Shown: positions 47,528 to 60,074, counted from the first letter of the stretch. The stretch: 64,000 nt of DNA from Anoplopoma fimbria (GCF_027596085.1 NC_072450.1:3591236-3655235); one strand, 5' to 3'. Program-made: numbers and translations. The notes: generated from the sequence alone by a model not told the origin.

Positions 47528-48568
47528 TCTTCACATTTGTCTATTTTGAAGAAGAATTCAGCATTTCAGCATCAGAACTTTACAAAGTCAGAAAAACTGT
47601 TTCAGTTTATACCTATAGAAACTAACGCCTTGAAGTGACACATAACTTAATTTAAAACTTATTTACATTCATGTATGGTTGCAACTGACGAGGACATTTG
47701 TTATTAATCTGCTCATTGTGTAAGTGATTGTGACAAACATGTGACATCTTCAATTTACGTGTTTTGCTTGACCAACAATCCAAAACTGTCACATTAGGCG
47801 TCTTCACATTTGTCTATCTTGTCACATTTGTTCACATTTGTCTATTTTGAAGAAGAATTCAGCATTTCAGCACCAGAACTTTACACCTTCCACTGTCAGA
47901 AAAAAGTGTTTCAACAGTTTATACTGGTATAGAAACTAACGCCTTGAAGTGACACATAATTTACATTCATGTATTGGTTGCCCCGTCGCTCAGAGGTCCC
48001 TGCTGCCGATCCACCCGGTCACAGCTTTTTTCTGTCCTGGCCCCTCAGTGGAGGAATGAACTCCCCACTGACGTCAGGACAGCAGAGTCGCTGCCCATCT
48101 TTAAACTCACCTCTTCAAGAAGTACTACCCTGAGCCTTCCACGTAGCACTTATTGTATTCTATTAGTTTGTTGCACTTATTGTATTCTATTAGTTTGTTG
48201 CACTTATTGTATTCGTATTATTTGTTGCACTTATTGTATTGGTATTAGTTTGTTTCTGTACTTTTGCTCTGGTTTATGCTTTTAGATGCTTGTTTAAGAA
48301 AGGAGATGCACTTATGACTTCTGGTGACTAGTAGTTCTCTTGAATACCTATGTTGAATACACTTATTATAAGTCGCTTTGGATAAAAGCATCTGCTAAAT
48401 GACTGTAATGTAATGTAATGTAATGTAATGGTTGCAACTGACGAGGACATTTGTTATTAATCTGCTAATTGTGTAAGTGATTGTGAAAAAACATCCATAA
48501 CAAACATGTGACATCTTCAATTTACTTGTTTTGCTTGACCAACAATCCAAAACTGTCACATTAGACAG
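47528..48568 (+). repeat. Tandem duplication of about 270 bp, second copy split by a LINE end
   Basis: Unit 1 spans about 47528-47800. Unit 2 starts about 47828, is cut at 47981, and resumes at 48430 to about 48568. Shared text includes 'gaagaagaattcagcatttcag', 'actaacgccttgaagtgacac' and 'gttgcaactgacgaggacat'. Confidence 0.85.
47982..48429 (+). mobile_element. L2-like LINE 3' end with reverse transcriptase C-terminus
   Basis: Opens in a frame reading QLFSVLAPQWRNELPTDVRT then ESLPIFKLTSSRS, typical of the last part of L2-type reverse transcriptases. A tandem 'gcacttattgtattctatta' block follows, then 'agtcgctttggataaaagca' and a (TAATG)n tail. Flanking ggttgc (47976-47981 and 48430-48435) is a candidate target duplication. 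5'-truncated and dead. Confidence 0.85.
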
Positions 48569-48784
48569 AGAAAAGTAGGAAATGAACGAATGAGATCTAT
48601 TAAAAGACAGGAAACAGGTAGTGATGCATGTTCTATAATCAACTTATTGATTAATCTTCTCATCGGTTCTGCTGTAATTGAGTAAAACTCAAGCATTAAT
48701 TAGATTGTATTTGGTTTCCATTCAGAATGTTCTGCAGAGGAGAGAAGGGATTTGGACCTGCAGTATAAAAATCATGAGCATTTA

Positions 48785-49017
48785 CAGTACCAGTCAAAAG
48801 TGTGGACACACCTTCTCATTCAACTACTCTGAAGAATCTAAAATATAAAACATATTCTGGTTTGTTGAGCATTTGTTTGTTTACCACATAATTCCATATG
48901 TGTTCCTTCATAGTTTGGATGTCTTCAATATTAATCTACAATGTAGAAAAAAATAATAAGAAACATAAAGAAAAACCATTGAATGAGAAGGTGTGTCCAA
49001 ACTTTTGACTGGTACTG
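48785..49017 (+). mobile_element. Tc1/mariner-type MITE, copy 1
   Basis: 233 bp with about 40-bp terminal inverted repeats (cagtaccagtcaaaag at the left end; its complement at the right), flanked by TA on both sides, as expected for Tc1/mariner insertion. Noncoding interior. Confidence 0.9.
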
Positions 49018-49165
49018 TATATATATATATTTTAAATTGCCAAATGTAATTTTCTTTAATCAAGCACGTCACGTTATATTACTTTCTTAAAAGACCAATT
49101 AGACCGTCTAATGATGTTGTCTTTGGTTTTGATATTTTCAAATGCGTCCCGATTATTTATTTATT

Positions 49166-49166
<1 letters not shown>

Positions 49167-49211
<45 letters not shown>
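49167..49211. repeat. (AGAT)n microsatellite
   Basis: About 11 AGAT units between two MITE copies. Confidence 0.96.
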
Positions 49212-49212
<1 letters not shown>

Positions 49213-49244
49213 CATTTTAGTTTATGTTGGGAGTGTTTTCTGAA

Positions 49245-50095
49245 GAGGTACCAGTCAAAAGTTTGGACACACCTTCTCATTCAATGGTTTTTCTTTATTT
49301 TTATTTTATATATATTTTATTTTATATATATACAGTACCAGTCAAAAGTTTGAACACACCTTCTCATTCAATACTTTTCTTTATTTTTTTTTTTTGTTTG
49401 TTTACTACATAATTAATATTGAAGACATCCAAACTATGATGGAACACATATGGAATTATGTGGTAAACAAACAAATGCTCAACAAACCAGAATATGTTTT
49501 ATATTTTAGATTCTTCAAAAACCAGTTGAATGAGAAGGTGTGTCCAAACTTTTGACTGGTACTGTATATATATAAATAAAAATATATATAAATATAAAAA
49601 TAAAAAATAAAGAAAAACCATAATGAAAAATAAAAATATATATCAAATAAAAATAAAAATAAAGAAAAACCATTGAATGAGAAGGTGTGTCCAAACTTTT
49701 GACTGGTACTGTATATATATAAAATAAAAAAATATATAAAATAAAAATAAAAATAAAGAAGAACCATTGAATGAGAAGGTGTGTCCAAACTTTTGACTGG
49801 TACTGTATATATATAAAATAAAAAAATATATAAAATAAAAATAAAAATAAAGAAAAACCATTGAATGAGAAGGTGTGTCCAAACTTTTGACTTGTTCTGT
49901 ATATATATAAAATAAAGAAATATATAAAATAAAAATAAAATAAAGAGAAACCATTGAATGAGAAGGTGTGTCCAAACTTTTGACTTGTTCTGTATATATA
50001 TAAAATAAAAAAATATATATAAAATAAAAAAATATATAAAATAAAATTTAAATAAAGAGAAACCACTGAATGAGAAGGTGTCTAAACATTGTCTG
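49245..50095. repeat. Satellite array grown from a Tc1-type MITE
   Basis: A partial left end at about 49246 and a complete inverted MITE (49332-49564) are followed by five more copies of the right terminal repeat. gaatgagaaggtgtg occurs at 49528, 49675, 49769, 49863, 49956 and 50068. The last units are about 94 bp apart, separated by AT-rich 'aaaataaaaa' spacer. The 183-codon frame across it is a by-product. Confidence 0.9.
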
Positions 50096-50336
50096 GTTCT
50101 GTCCTTCAGATTAACACATGTCTACAACTCAAATCTCCCAGCTGCCCCTGAAGGCGTCTCCAGTCTGCAGATGTTCCTGAGAAACGACGTGAAATGACAG
50201 AAAAAGGAACAAACGTGGACATTACAGAAACCTCAACCCTAATATCTAAATAACTAATGTTAATAATAGTGCATCTAACGACCTGGACAGCCCCCCCACA
50301 GCTAGCATACCGCTATCTAAACACAGCTAGCATCCA

Positions 50337-50359
50337 GCTAGCTAGCTAGCTAGCTAGCT
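50337..50359. repeat. (GCTA)n microsatellite
   Basis: Five to six perfect GCTA units, self-complementary. Confidence 0.93.
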
Positions 50360-50511
50360 TCCACCCCCGGCTCAATGCAATGTAAACACGTCTTCAGCTG
50401 CCATTTTGTGCCAGTTTGCATGTAATAAATCCAAATGTCTGTGCGGTTATTAATGTCATCGAGAGTGATGTTTGTGTTACCAGAGAGTGATGTTATAAAA
50501 TATGGACTCAC

Positions 50512-50690
50512 AGTGCGGGAGGAGGGTTTGTGTGGCTGCCATCGGCTCGCTTCCTTCTCCTCTTGACAGTTTGCATGTGCAACCAACCTTGGTTTGACGC
50601 ACAGGGTGATGGGCAGCCTGTGACAGCCAATGGGAGAGGAGGAGGGCTTTGAGAGGGGGCGTGGCGTATGAGCCAATCAACAACGAGAGA
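50512..50690 (-). promoter_or_regulatory. ppip5k1: Probable ppip5k1 promoter and untranslated exon 1
   Basis: Reading on -, two ATTGG (inverted CCAAT) boxes at 50673-50677 and 50627-50631 and a GC box (gggggcgtgg on +, 50655-50664) precede a moderately GC-rich stretch. That stretch ends at a strong 5' splice site, cgcact|gtgagtcc, at 50512. No TATA box is seen. This fits a housekeeping promoter with a noncoding first exon spliced to 43888. The start site and link to ppip5k1 are inferred. Confidence 0.5.
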
Positions 50691-50716
50691 AAAGTCAGAC
50701 GGTGTAAGAAGAGCGT

Positions 50717-50735
50717 TAGCGCCCTCTGGTGGTCA
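50717..50735 (-). promoter_or_regulatory. CTCF-like motif
   Basis: tagcgccctctggtggtca matches the reverse complement of the vertebrate CTCF consensus at about 17 of 19 positions. It lies just upstream of the probable promoter. Confidence 0.5.
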
Positions 50736-50969
50736 AATATAAACAATAAAATAGTTTTAAACTGAAAGGCCCTCAATTAGGGGCCAGGGAGAACAGTGTG
50801 AAACAATGCACTGATCACAAAATAATATAGTGATGTTGCACTTCAAATTAAACAGCAGAACCTGGGCTACAAGAATATATAAGCCATTTTTACATGATCC
50901 AAACACAACTCAAACACCAACTAAATGAATTACCAAATATCAGTACACACAAACAATATCTCAAAAGAA

Positions 50970-51460
50970 CAAGATAAGATAAGATAAGATGAGATAAGAT
51001 AAGATAAGATAAGATAAGATGAGATAAGATAAGATAAGATAAGATAAGATTAAGATATAAGATAAGATAAGATAATCCATGATTAGCGGGGAAATTTGCA
51101 GGCTTACAGCAGCGTAGAGTAAAGTGCACACAAGAGACATAGTAAAAGAAGACAAGATAAAAAATAAAAAATGAAGATAAAAAAAAACAAGTATTATAAA
51201 TAAGCAATAAAAATAAATAAAAAAAAACAGTAGAAAAACAACAATAACTGAAATATTATATTTACAGACAGAAAAAAACTATTTTAACTATTTTAACTTT
51301 TTTAACTATTATTGCACAGTGTAATGTGTAATGTATTGCACAGGTTTTTTATTGTCATGTTATTATTGTCATGTTATTATTGTCATGTGGTCTGCTGGGA
51401 GCAGAGTTGGTTGTGCAGCCTGACAGCAGCTGGAAGGAAGGACCTGCGGTAGTCTGCAGA
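50970..51460 (-). mobile_element. Retroelement 3' end with GATAA tail (reverse)
   Basis: (GATAA)n at 50970-51070, then 'gcggggaaatttgcaggctt', then 'acagcagcgtagagtaaagtgcacac'. Further on is 'gttgtgcagcctgacagcag' with 'ggaaggacctgcggtagtc'. These are familiar pieces of a fish non-LTR element. The ORF is not intact. Confidence 0.7.
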
Positions 51461-52069
51461 TAGTCCACAGATTCCGGACATATACATATATACATACATA
51501 TACATCAAATCCCTCTACATCAAAGCATCAGCGAGATGTGAGCCAAAGAACACCAACAACAGAAATGGCTTCATCGAACGATAGTTGTATATTTTCTCTT
51601 ATCTGAGCTGTTTTGCCGTGAAAGGTTTATTTTACCGGTAAATATGCAATTTTCGAGCAGAGGCCTAAAAAATAGGTGTGTTTTTAAAAGGTTAAGAAAG
51701 AATAAATAGATAAATAACTTTTATTTGACACCTACAGTTTTTTATTCCCCCATAATGACCTTCAATACAATTTGTCGTCATAAAAAAAAACACATTTCTA
51801 GTTGTTTCTAGTACACATTAAATGTTGTATATAGAAATGCATCCATCATGACATCATTGTAACACAGACAGGGGTCAATATGCTTCACTATAAGTAATTG
51901 ATTTGACAATTTACTGTATTTTAATGTTTTGTGTCTTTTTTCCTCTCTGGTCAGTCATATATATACTCTCATTACGCTCTCTTATCGTTCTATTTTATTT
52001 TTATTTTATTTCATTGTATAATATCTTTTATTTATTATCTTAATCTGTTTACTCTGTACTTGAGCTGCT

Positions 52070-52125
52070 GCAACACCCGCATTTCCGCCATGGGGATCAA
52101 TAAAGGAATATCTATCTATCTATTA
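52070..52125 (+). repeat. Retroelement 3' end with TATC tail
   Basis: 'acacccgcatttccgccatggggatcaataaag' followed by 'tatctatctatctat', a common fish LINE 3' end. Confidence 0.7.
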
Positions 52126-55063
52126 ATTATGAATACTCTATATTTGTCTCTCTTTTTTTCTTTCTGTCACAAAAAGTTGAGGAGGAATAGAAAATACTGA
52201 ATGATAAATCAGAAACGTATTAAATGTCCAACAGTGTCAACATCTGTCTTCTCTTATTACACAATAATCAATCAGTCATGTTTATAAAATAAAAACAGAC
52301 TCATGAAGACATGATGACAATATAAAAACATGTGATGAAACTGACAAATTATTTTTTTATTATTTTTATTCTCACCACCGTAATCTGTCAGCTTCAAGAT
52401 CGAAGTCATTTGAAGACTTAAATCCCTCAAAAACATAAAGTATAAAGTTTATTTCTTTAGAAAAACTTATTCAAGTAATTTCCTGGTCACAGCTTTTTAT
52501 CAAACACACTTCATTTTATTATACACATGACTCAACAAGCAGAGTTTCCTAAAGATAGAAGTGCTCCCTCCCACTTTAAAATTCTGCAGAAAATGAATCA
52601 GTAAATCTGGTTGATCTGATGACACTCAGGTGATTTGCTTGATCTCATGATGCTATCCAAAGGCCTTTACGCACCAGGGGAGCTTATTTTTGTCAGATTA
52701 ATTCACACAGCAATATATTTTTATAAACTGATGCAATTGTAAAGCAACGTCATTTTTTTCCATAACAAGAATATTCAAGATTCAAGAGTCAATCCGCTTA
52801 AACAAGTAATAAATTAAGTAATAGTAGTTACAGTTAATGAATAGTAAATATAAAAAAGACATATAATATACAATCTAATACGATTAATGTAATAACAAAA
52901 ATAGGAATAATAAAGAAAATTAATAAAACAACAATAAAGTGGTTAAATATTGAACAGGGGTTGAATTGCACTTAATGTGTGTTCCTGTATTCACAATAAC
53001 CTTCTTCATATTGGTAAAATTTTGACTATTGTAGTTTGATTTACATTTTACATTTCCATTTATTTAAATGCAGAAGGGACATTTCGTGTACATGTATCTA
53101 TGTATCTACATGACCATTAAAGCTGATATTCATATTCATTCATTATGATTGCAGGACTTTTAAACACTATTGCTACTTTTACTTAATTCAAATATATGTG
53201 AGTACTTACAGTACTATCCAGTCCTTAAACTTTAAGGGAGCAAGTATCACTTCTGCTTAAAAAGCCACTTTTAGTCTGAATTCAGTTTCAAACTAAGAAG
53301 CCTCCCTACAGCACCTGTTACCTCCTCTGCTGCTGGTAAACTTCAATGATTGTATTGTTTCTACAGAACCCAATAACAGGAAGTTTAGTGGTTTCTCCTC
53401 CTCAGACTCAGCATTTTCCAAAAGGTGACCCTGCCCTCCTTCAACACAGAGACTCAGTGGAGCAAACCGCCGCCTGCAGCTGATGAACGAGGCCAACACT
53501 GACGTCAACGTGAGCTCAAGAGCGGAGTCTGTTTGACCACCGCGCCGCCCCGACCGTTAGAAACCAGATGATGCTGCTGTGAACTCTGCAGGGTCACAAC
53601 GGACCGCCAGGCTGCTTATGAAAAGAGGAACAAGGCTCTTCTGTAATCAAAGAAGAAGAGAGCGTGCATTTACTATTTGACAAATAATATCTGTACAGAA
53701 ATAAAAACACATTTTAGATCATAGGGGGAAAATAACATCACTGTCTTCAGCCCTTTTATTGAAAAACATGCTGAGAGAGGCAACGAGCCAACACACAGTC
53801 TGAACCCAGAATTCAAGGTGATGCCTTCAGGGTACCAAAATGTATTCATTCTATTGTCATTATCTGGATTGATCGCACTTGGTTTTATTATTTGAAACAT
53901 TGTCTTTTTCTTTTAATTTTAATTTTATTATTTAAAGTAGTACTGTCTGGACATATCAAAATAAGCACATTTATACACATTTTCGTGCGGTATTTTTTTA
54001 TTTTTTATTTAAATAAGCGACTCCTCGTTTTTTGCCAATGAAAGTCCAGCAACACGTCTCAATTTCCGCGTCTTACAATGCAAACAGTCTTTTCAAAATA
54101 AACTTCTGTCTTCAGAGGAATTAACTGAGTTAGGTTTAGGCAACAAAACTATCAAGTTTGGTCTAGGAAAAGACTTGGTTTGGATTAAAATAACGACATT
54201 TTCTTTACTGAAATAAGCAGGTTATGTGACAAATAAATCAACGTTATCCTCTTGTGTCACACGGGGATCAAACAGCCGTTTCCTGGCTGAAATATCAGTG
54301 TCTCCACTCCTTCCCCTTCGTGTGTGCTTTTTGCGTTCTTTATACGTCCTTGTTCAAGATTACCTGCATTATAAACAAATTTATTTTGTGGGATATCTAC
54401 GAATTACTACACATTATTTTTCGTAGGTATTTCTACGTATATGGCGGATGAGACCAAAACTCAAATGCGGTCGTTGCATCACCTCGTCACTTTTGACAGA
54501 GTATAGATTGTGAGATTTCAGGCTCTGATAGTTCCCCGTCCTCTCCTCACAGCTCCCCGTCACAAAGACCCTCTGTGAGGAGCAGGAGGAGGAGGTGGAG
54601 GAGGTGGAGGAGGAGAAGCAGGAGGCCCTCCGCAGCCTCCGCCCCTCATATGGCTTCCATTTGCCAAAGTCAGGGGTGTTACGCTCTCTGTGACTTTCAG
54701 CGAACAGGTCAGACCAGGACAAGGAGGCTCATTATGAATGCAGGTCCTCTCTGTGAGGCCTCTGGTCTCTGAGGCCCCTGCAGGAACCTGGTGGGGTTTT
54801 CTGACTGCCTGTTAAAACCACCAAGTTGTTTCTGCCCATCTGATAAAGTGTGTACTCAGCCGTGTGGATGAGGCAACCCCTCAGCTCGTAGGTGAAGGTG
54901 TGGCAAGTGGAAAGATTTCCACACAAAGGTCAAATACATGCTGCTTTTCATTCTCATTAATGTGCTCTTGTGAATAAACAGTCAAGCAGAGGGTTTCATG
55001 TTAAAGCTAGGGCTGGTAATCTACCCAACCTAAAAAATACAAGCTCAGTGTTGCCACTTGTTT

Positions 55064-55515
55064 TCCATAGAGTGTAAATAAGAAGTGCAAATAGTCATCG
55101 TGACTTCATCCACTGGTTTGTGAACTGATGTTTTGAAGCTTGAGTTCGGAATCCATCTTGGATTTTTGCCGTCGCAATGTTTGTTTTTATCACAACCGAT
55201 GAACAGAAGTTAACATAATTGTAAATGAGTGACGTAGAGACGCCGCATACATCTCTGGTAGAGGCCTGTCAATCACAAGATAGCCCCGCCCTAAAGCATC
55301 CCCTGCTTTATGGTCTGTTTGACTCTAAATGGAGCATCATTTACTAAATGAACATCATGCTGTATTGAAGAAGACTTGAAACTAGAGATTGAGACCATAA
55401 ACTCATGTTTACAATGTTTACTGAGGGAATAAATCAAGAGAGAAGTAGAGTCATTTTCTCATAGACTTCTATACAACCAGAGGAGTCGCCCCCTGATGGA
55501 CAGTAGAGAGAATGC
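55064..55515 (-). repeat. Dispersed repeat R1, copy e (near full length)
   Basis: Reverse-oriented, about 450 bp, matching copy b from 'gtcatcgtgacttcatccac' through 'ggggaatgctttagggcggggct' (complement) to 'gtagagagaatgca'. CTCF-like tcgccccctgatgg at 55486-55499. Confidence 0.85.
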
Positions 55516-56210
55516 AGCGTAAAGACACTTGACTTCAACATGGCAGAGGACCTGCTCCCTATATAGATATGACAGACTTATTCTAAGCTAACAACAACAA
55601 TTCTTAGATTCAGGTGATTACACACTAATGAAAACATATTTATGAATATTATATTCCATTTCTGCTCATCGTATCTCTAAAAAGCTAAACACTGGCCCTT
55701 TAATCTCCACTTAATCTTAGCAGGGTAAAGATCCCTTCTCAATGCATCGAAATCCCTTCTCATAGTTATGTTGTAATCTTTATTTTGGATTAATTGAAAC
55801 ACAATACACATGCAGAATTGGAGGTAAACTGGGCTGGAAACACTGGAATTCATTTCCAGGGTCACACTGCACTTAGATCTTTGTTCAACCCATTTCATAT
55901 TGTCAAATTTATATATATCGTTGTCATGTAAAGTTGCTTTGAATTTGTCTTAAGCACAGGTACAACCAGCTGGTAAGTCAAGTGTAGTAATAAATCTCTG
56001 AAGTACTTCAGTTTAATCTTTGCCTCTATAAACAGAAGCTGCTCAGAGAGGGTGTAAACTATAACAGTTACCCAAGAAACTCCGTCAAAGTTATTTTAAC
56101 ATGTGAGTGCGTCCTGTTTGACCCGGCGCAGTGAGAACGGTGTCAGAGAGCCAAATAAAAACACGCACAGGACTTCTTTCAGAGGGCGAGGGCACGTGTC
56201 ACGACACCCC

Positions 56211-56270
56211 TGGAGTTATGTGGAGTTATGTGGAGTTTTGTGGAGTTATGTGGAGTTATGTGGGGTAATG
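56211..56270. repeat. 10-bp tandem repeat (tggagttatg)
   Basis: Five to six units of tggagttatg with one or two changes in some units. Confidence 0.9.
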
Positions 56271-56644
56271 CGGCGGTTAATGACTCCGGGTGTCGGGTAA
56301 ACGCCGTCTTTTATCAGCTGTGTGTTCCAGCTCTGCTCACTGAGAAGAACGTCTGTTCTGTTTCTCTGCCTTAAAAAGGAAACAGTGTTCTGTCACTGAG
56401 AGAGTCCACAGGTCGAGCTCTCACTCTCCTTTTTAACAGGGAAACGTTATGACATGTGCTCAAGCATATCAAGCTGTAACTGTACTTTCATGTTTTCACC
56501 TCAACTGGAGACTGTCAGGTAGAGACTGTCGGGAACAAACAGAAACGCTTGGTCATAAAGTCAAAGATTTCACTATATATCTTCATTATTTTTCCTAATA
56601 GACATTTGTGTGAAATTTTCATAATTAACATATGTAGTCCAAAA

Positions 56645-56765
56645 ATATGTCGAGTGAACTCGACCTTTGACCTTGGACCACCACAATCTAGTTCATTCGA
56701 GAGTCAAGGTAAATATTTGTGCCAAATTTGAAAGATTTTCCCTCTAGATGTTCCTGAGATATGAG
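56645..56765 (+). repeat. Teleost 'gacctttgacc' repeat fragment
   Basis: 'cgacctttgaccttggaccaccacaatctagttcattcgag' with 'gtgccaaatttgaaagattttccct' is a diverged copy of the fish repeat also seen at 42170-42360. Confidence 0.65.
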
Positions 56766-56933
56766 GTGTTGGTTTCCTCTTTCCTTCTAGGAGTTAGGAA
56801 ACAACAAGCATTCACTAGAAAAGTCCAAAGACTGGTTTAATGGGGTAAAAGAGAGGTCCATTATTCATACTGGACATATAAATCAATATACAAAAATATG
56901 TACCACGTAAACTCATTCTGGGCTTTTGTTCTA

Positions 56934-57161
56934 CAGTACCAGTCTAAAGTTTGGACACACCTTCTCATTCAACTACTTTGAAGAATCTAAAATATAAAAC
57001 ATATTCTGGTTTGTTGAGCATTTGTTTGTTTACCACATAATTCCATATGTGTTCCTTCATAGTTTGGATGTCTTCAATATTAATCTACAATGTAGAAAAA
57101 AATAAAAAATAAAGAAAAACCATTGAATGAGAAGGTGTGTCCAAACTTTTGACTGGTACTG
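56934..57161 (+). mobile_element. Tc1/mariner-type MITE, copy 2
   Basis: 228 bp, same family as 48785-49017 with near-identical interior, flanked by TA on both sides. Confidence 0.9.
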
Positions 57162-57349
57162 TACATAAAATTGAGAGACCTTCACTTAACGTTTTAACCT
57201 TAAATTTGCTCTAACATTAAAGTTACTATAAGGAACTTTATATTTTGTGTTGATTCTGGCGGCCCCTGTGGACTAAAGTGGTAGTGTTTCTGAGCACCAG
57301 TCCCTTTAGAAAACCTTTCACTGCAGCAGGGTCTGACAGTCTGCCCCGC

Positions 57350-57467
57350 TCAGTCCTGGTTCTGGTTCTCCTGTGCCTCCCTTCCCTCCAGCGGGTCCAT
57401 TAATACGGTCTTGGGCTCCAGCAGTGTGGTGTTGGTGTTGGAGGAGTAGAGAGGAGAAGCTCTGCTC
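57350..57467 (-). CDS. Possible terminal coding exon of an unknown gene
   Basis: A long pyrimidine tract ending tcttccag is followed by an open frame of 38 codons to TGA: SRASPLYSSNTNTTLLEPKT then MDPLEGREAQENQNQD. I do not recognise it. The composition is plausible for a disordered C-terminus, and the pyrimidine tract is partly a (GGA)n repeat, so chance is possible. No partner exon was found. Confidence 0.2.
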
Positions 57468-59699
57468 CTGGAAGAGGAGGAGGAGGAGGAGGAGGCTGCT
57501 GTTTTTTTGTTTCCTACATGGCCTATATACAGAAGAAGACTAGTTTCCTCTCATCAAATCCAAATGCACTGATTGAACACTTTTTGAGCTTAAAGTTTGT
57601 ACTCCTGTGAGTTTAAACTTGCTCAGTATAATCCAAGATGTATCCAAGTCTACAACATCCTTTTTCCCAACATGCAGCAGGTTTAATCTGTTTTTCTTTG
57701 TCTTGGTATGTTTGTCCTGTTTAAGTTTAAGTTGTAGACTCAGAGGAGACACGTTGTAGATGTTGTAAAAAGTCTCACGTGCAGCAGGAATCAGGAGCTT
57801 GTTTCTGGAGCTGAGGCTGCAGACTCGGTTCTGTTCTGCAGGAGAGCAGACGGCACACAGAAGCCATTCATACGTACGAGGCATGAAAAAATAAACACAC
57901 GCTGCTTTCAAAACATGTTCTCCTGAGAGGTTTCTAACAAAATCCTTTCAGCGGCGGAGAGCCGACTTCCCGACTGCAGGGAAGCTTTTCAGGAATGAAA
58001 AATGTTTAAATGGATTAACAAGAAGTCAATCAGCTCAGAAAACCCACGTCTTTCTACAGAACAATGAACACTGACACACCTCCAGGAAAAAGGACTTAAA
58101 GTGTGGGACACGTGGGCTTCTTCTCAGTTCTCTGTTGCAACAGATCAATATCTTGTTAACAAGCCTAGTAATAGTGTTTGATTTCAATTTAGTTTAGAGA
58201 GAATGATTTAAATTTTGTTTCATATTTATTGTCTTTATTATCTTCCTCGTTGCCAACGTTTTGGTACATTTTGTAAAAAGAAAAAAAAAGTTTAATGAAA
58301 TCTAGTAAAGAAAGTATGGTTTACATTTTGTACGACCGTGTCATTTGCAAGTGTCTTCAACCTTTTAAGTTTGGATTGTAAAAAGAAATGTGATTTAGTG
58401 TTGATTCAAAAATATTTTTATTATTTGCCAAAACACACACTGCTTTTAACAATCTTACTGTAAAGTGTGTCTGTGTGTCCTTTGCGTATCTCTAGAACCG
58501 TTCATCCAAACTATTTTATATTTTGGGGGTGTTTTGCTGGAGACCAAAGGATGTGCAGTGTTGAGTTTGGTAAAATTTGGTTCAATATTAATAAACGTAA
58601 ACAAGCGATAGAGCTCTGTGCAGCAGCGAAGGGGCGGAGCTACGTCCATGGATGGATGTCGGCAGGTCCCCTACAGCTACAAACTTGTATAATTATTCAC
58701 AGGTTAATAATTTGAACAAGTCAAGTAGACTGAAGTGAGAAAACACACACATTTACATAATTCAATAGTGAGCTGCAGGGATGACGTATTTTTATAGGCC
58801 AGTCCAGAAGTTAGCATCACACTAGTTCCCAAAAAACATTCATAAAACACATTGACTTAAGACTCATACCTTCTTGTCTTTTGGAGCTTGCTAAGGAGAA
58901 CATACCACCATGTCTCTGCTCAATAGATTATTGTTTCACATCCCCTTTTCTCTAACCATATTTGAAGTAGTTTTTCCAAAGCAAAATTGTATCTTAGCTA
59001 GCCCCTCAATGGTTTGTCCTCTCCCATGCATTTCATGCCAGCTTCATCACACAACAGCCTTCATTGTTCATTATTGTTCTCCCCGTCACAGACTGAAGCA
59101 CTTATCCTGACCAGGAAGCCGCCTCGTTCTTTTGTAAAAGGAGCTTATGAATAAAGAAATGTCTGCTGATCCCCGAGGATTTAACAGGAACCCTGTCACG
59201 GATCCATGGCTGTGGGTCTCTTCAGTTCGACTGATGAAGACAGAGATGAAGACAGAGAACCATAGACACAAATATAATCTGCCACAAAACTGCCTCAGAC
59301 GCCTGAATAACTTGCCGTTAACGGTTATTCTTATGTCATTGCAACACATGTTGATGAGGTGGAGCTGGAGTGAAAATTTGTAGAACAATTTAGTCATTAC
59401 CCCCGACCCTGTGTCCAGTATAAATAGTCCCGTTTGTAGCCACACCTTGACTCAAGCTCTCTGGGCAAACACAACAACAGTGGAAAAATCTAAACATGGC
59501 AGAGGAAAATATGGGACAATTGCTGACAAAATCTCACTTTACAGGCCAGAGTTTCTCCCCTCCTCCCTGAGGTCTGGACACTATTCAGATTTAAATCCAG
59601 CCAGAACAAATCCAGTTACACATAAAGTTACACATTGAAAATGTCATCTTGCTGTGTTGTTTTGTGCCACGATCAATATCACTATAGCGCTACATTTGA

Positions 59700-60074
59700 G
59701 ATGATAAACTGTGAAACTAGCAGAAACAATATCTCCGAAGCGTTAAAGAGATGAAAACAACATGAAATCAAAGTACACTGTTTGTTAAAGTATCAGAAAG
59801 TCAGTATAACTCAATATGGATTTACCAGAAACTCGTATATTTAAGTTAATGAATCAATGAAGCAGATTTAAAAACAGATAAAAGAACATCATCAACATAT
59901 TCTACATCCCTGTTACATGGTTATTGTTATTATGGAGATGGGTCTTATTTACTGGACAGTTTACTTCTGTCTGTAAATTATGATATGTGATGAAATGTGC
60001 CTCACAAAGAGAGCAAATATGATGATAAACTGTGAAACTAGCAGAAACAATATCTCCGAAGCGTTAAAGAGATG
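59700..60074 (+). repeat. A-B-A repeat block
   Basis: A (54 bp) occurs at 59700-59753 and again at 60021-60074, apparently identical, on either side of B (59753-60020). Confidence 0.9.

Larger units (their letters stand above)
43889..50511 (-). other. Probable first (5' UTR) intron of ppip5k1
   Basis: If exon 1 is at 50512, this 6.6-kb stretch is intron. It contains AAT repeats (45854-45898, 46690-46730), a retroelement tail, the duplicated block and LINE end at 47528-48568, MITEs and a MITE-derived satellite (48785-50095). Open frames at 44876-45070 and 46955-47389 show no family resemblance. Confidence 0.55.

Noticed and set aside
49515..50066. 183-codon - strand frame rich in Phe, Tyr and Ile
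   Set aside because: It runs through the MITE-derived tandem array; the repeated peptide only reflects the 94-bp DNA unit.
54414..54772. Arg/Ser-rich frames on both strands around a GGA-rich patch
   Set aside because: Driven by the short GGA repeat; no splice sites or conserved motif.
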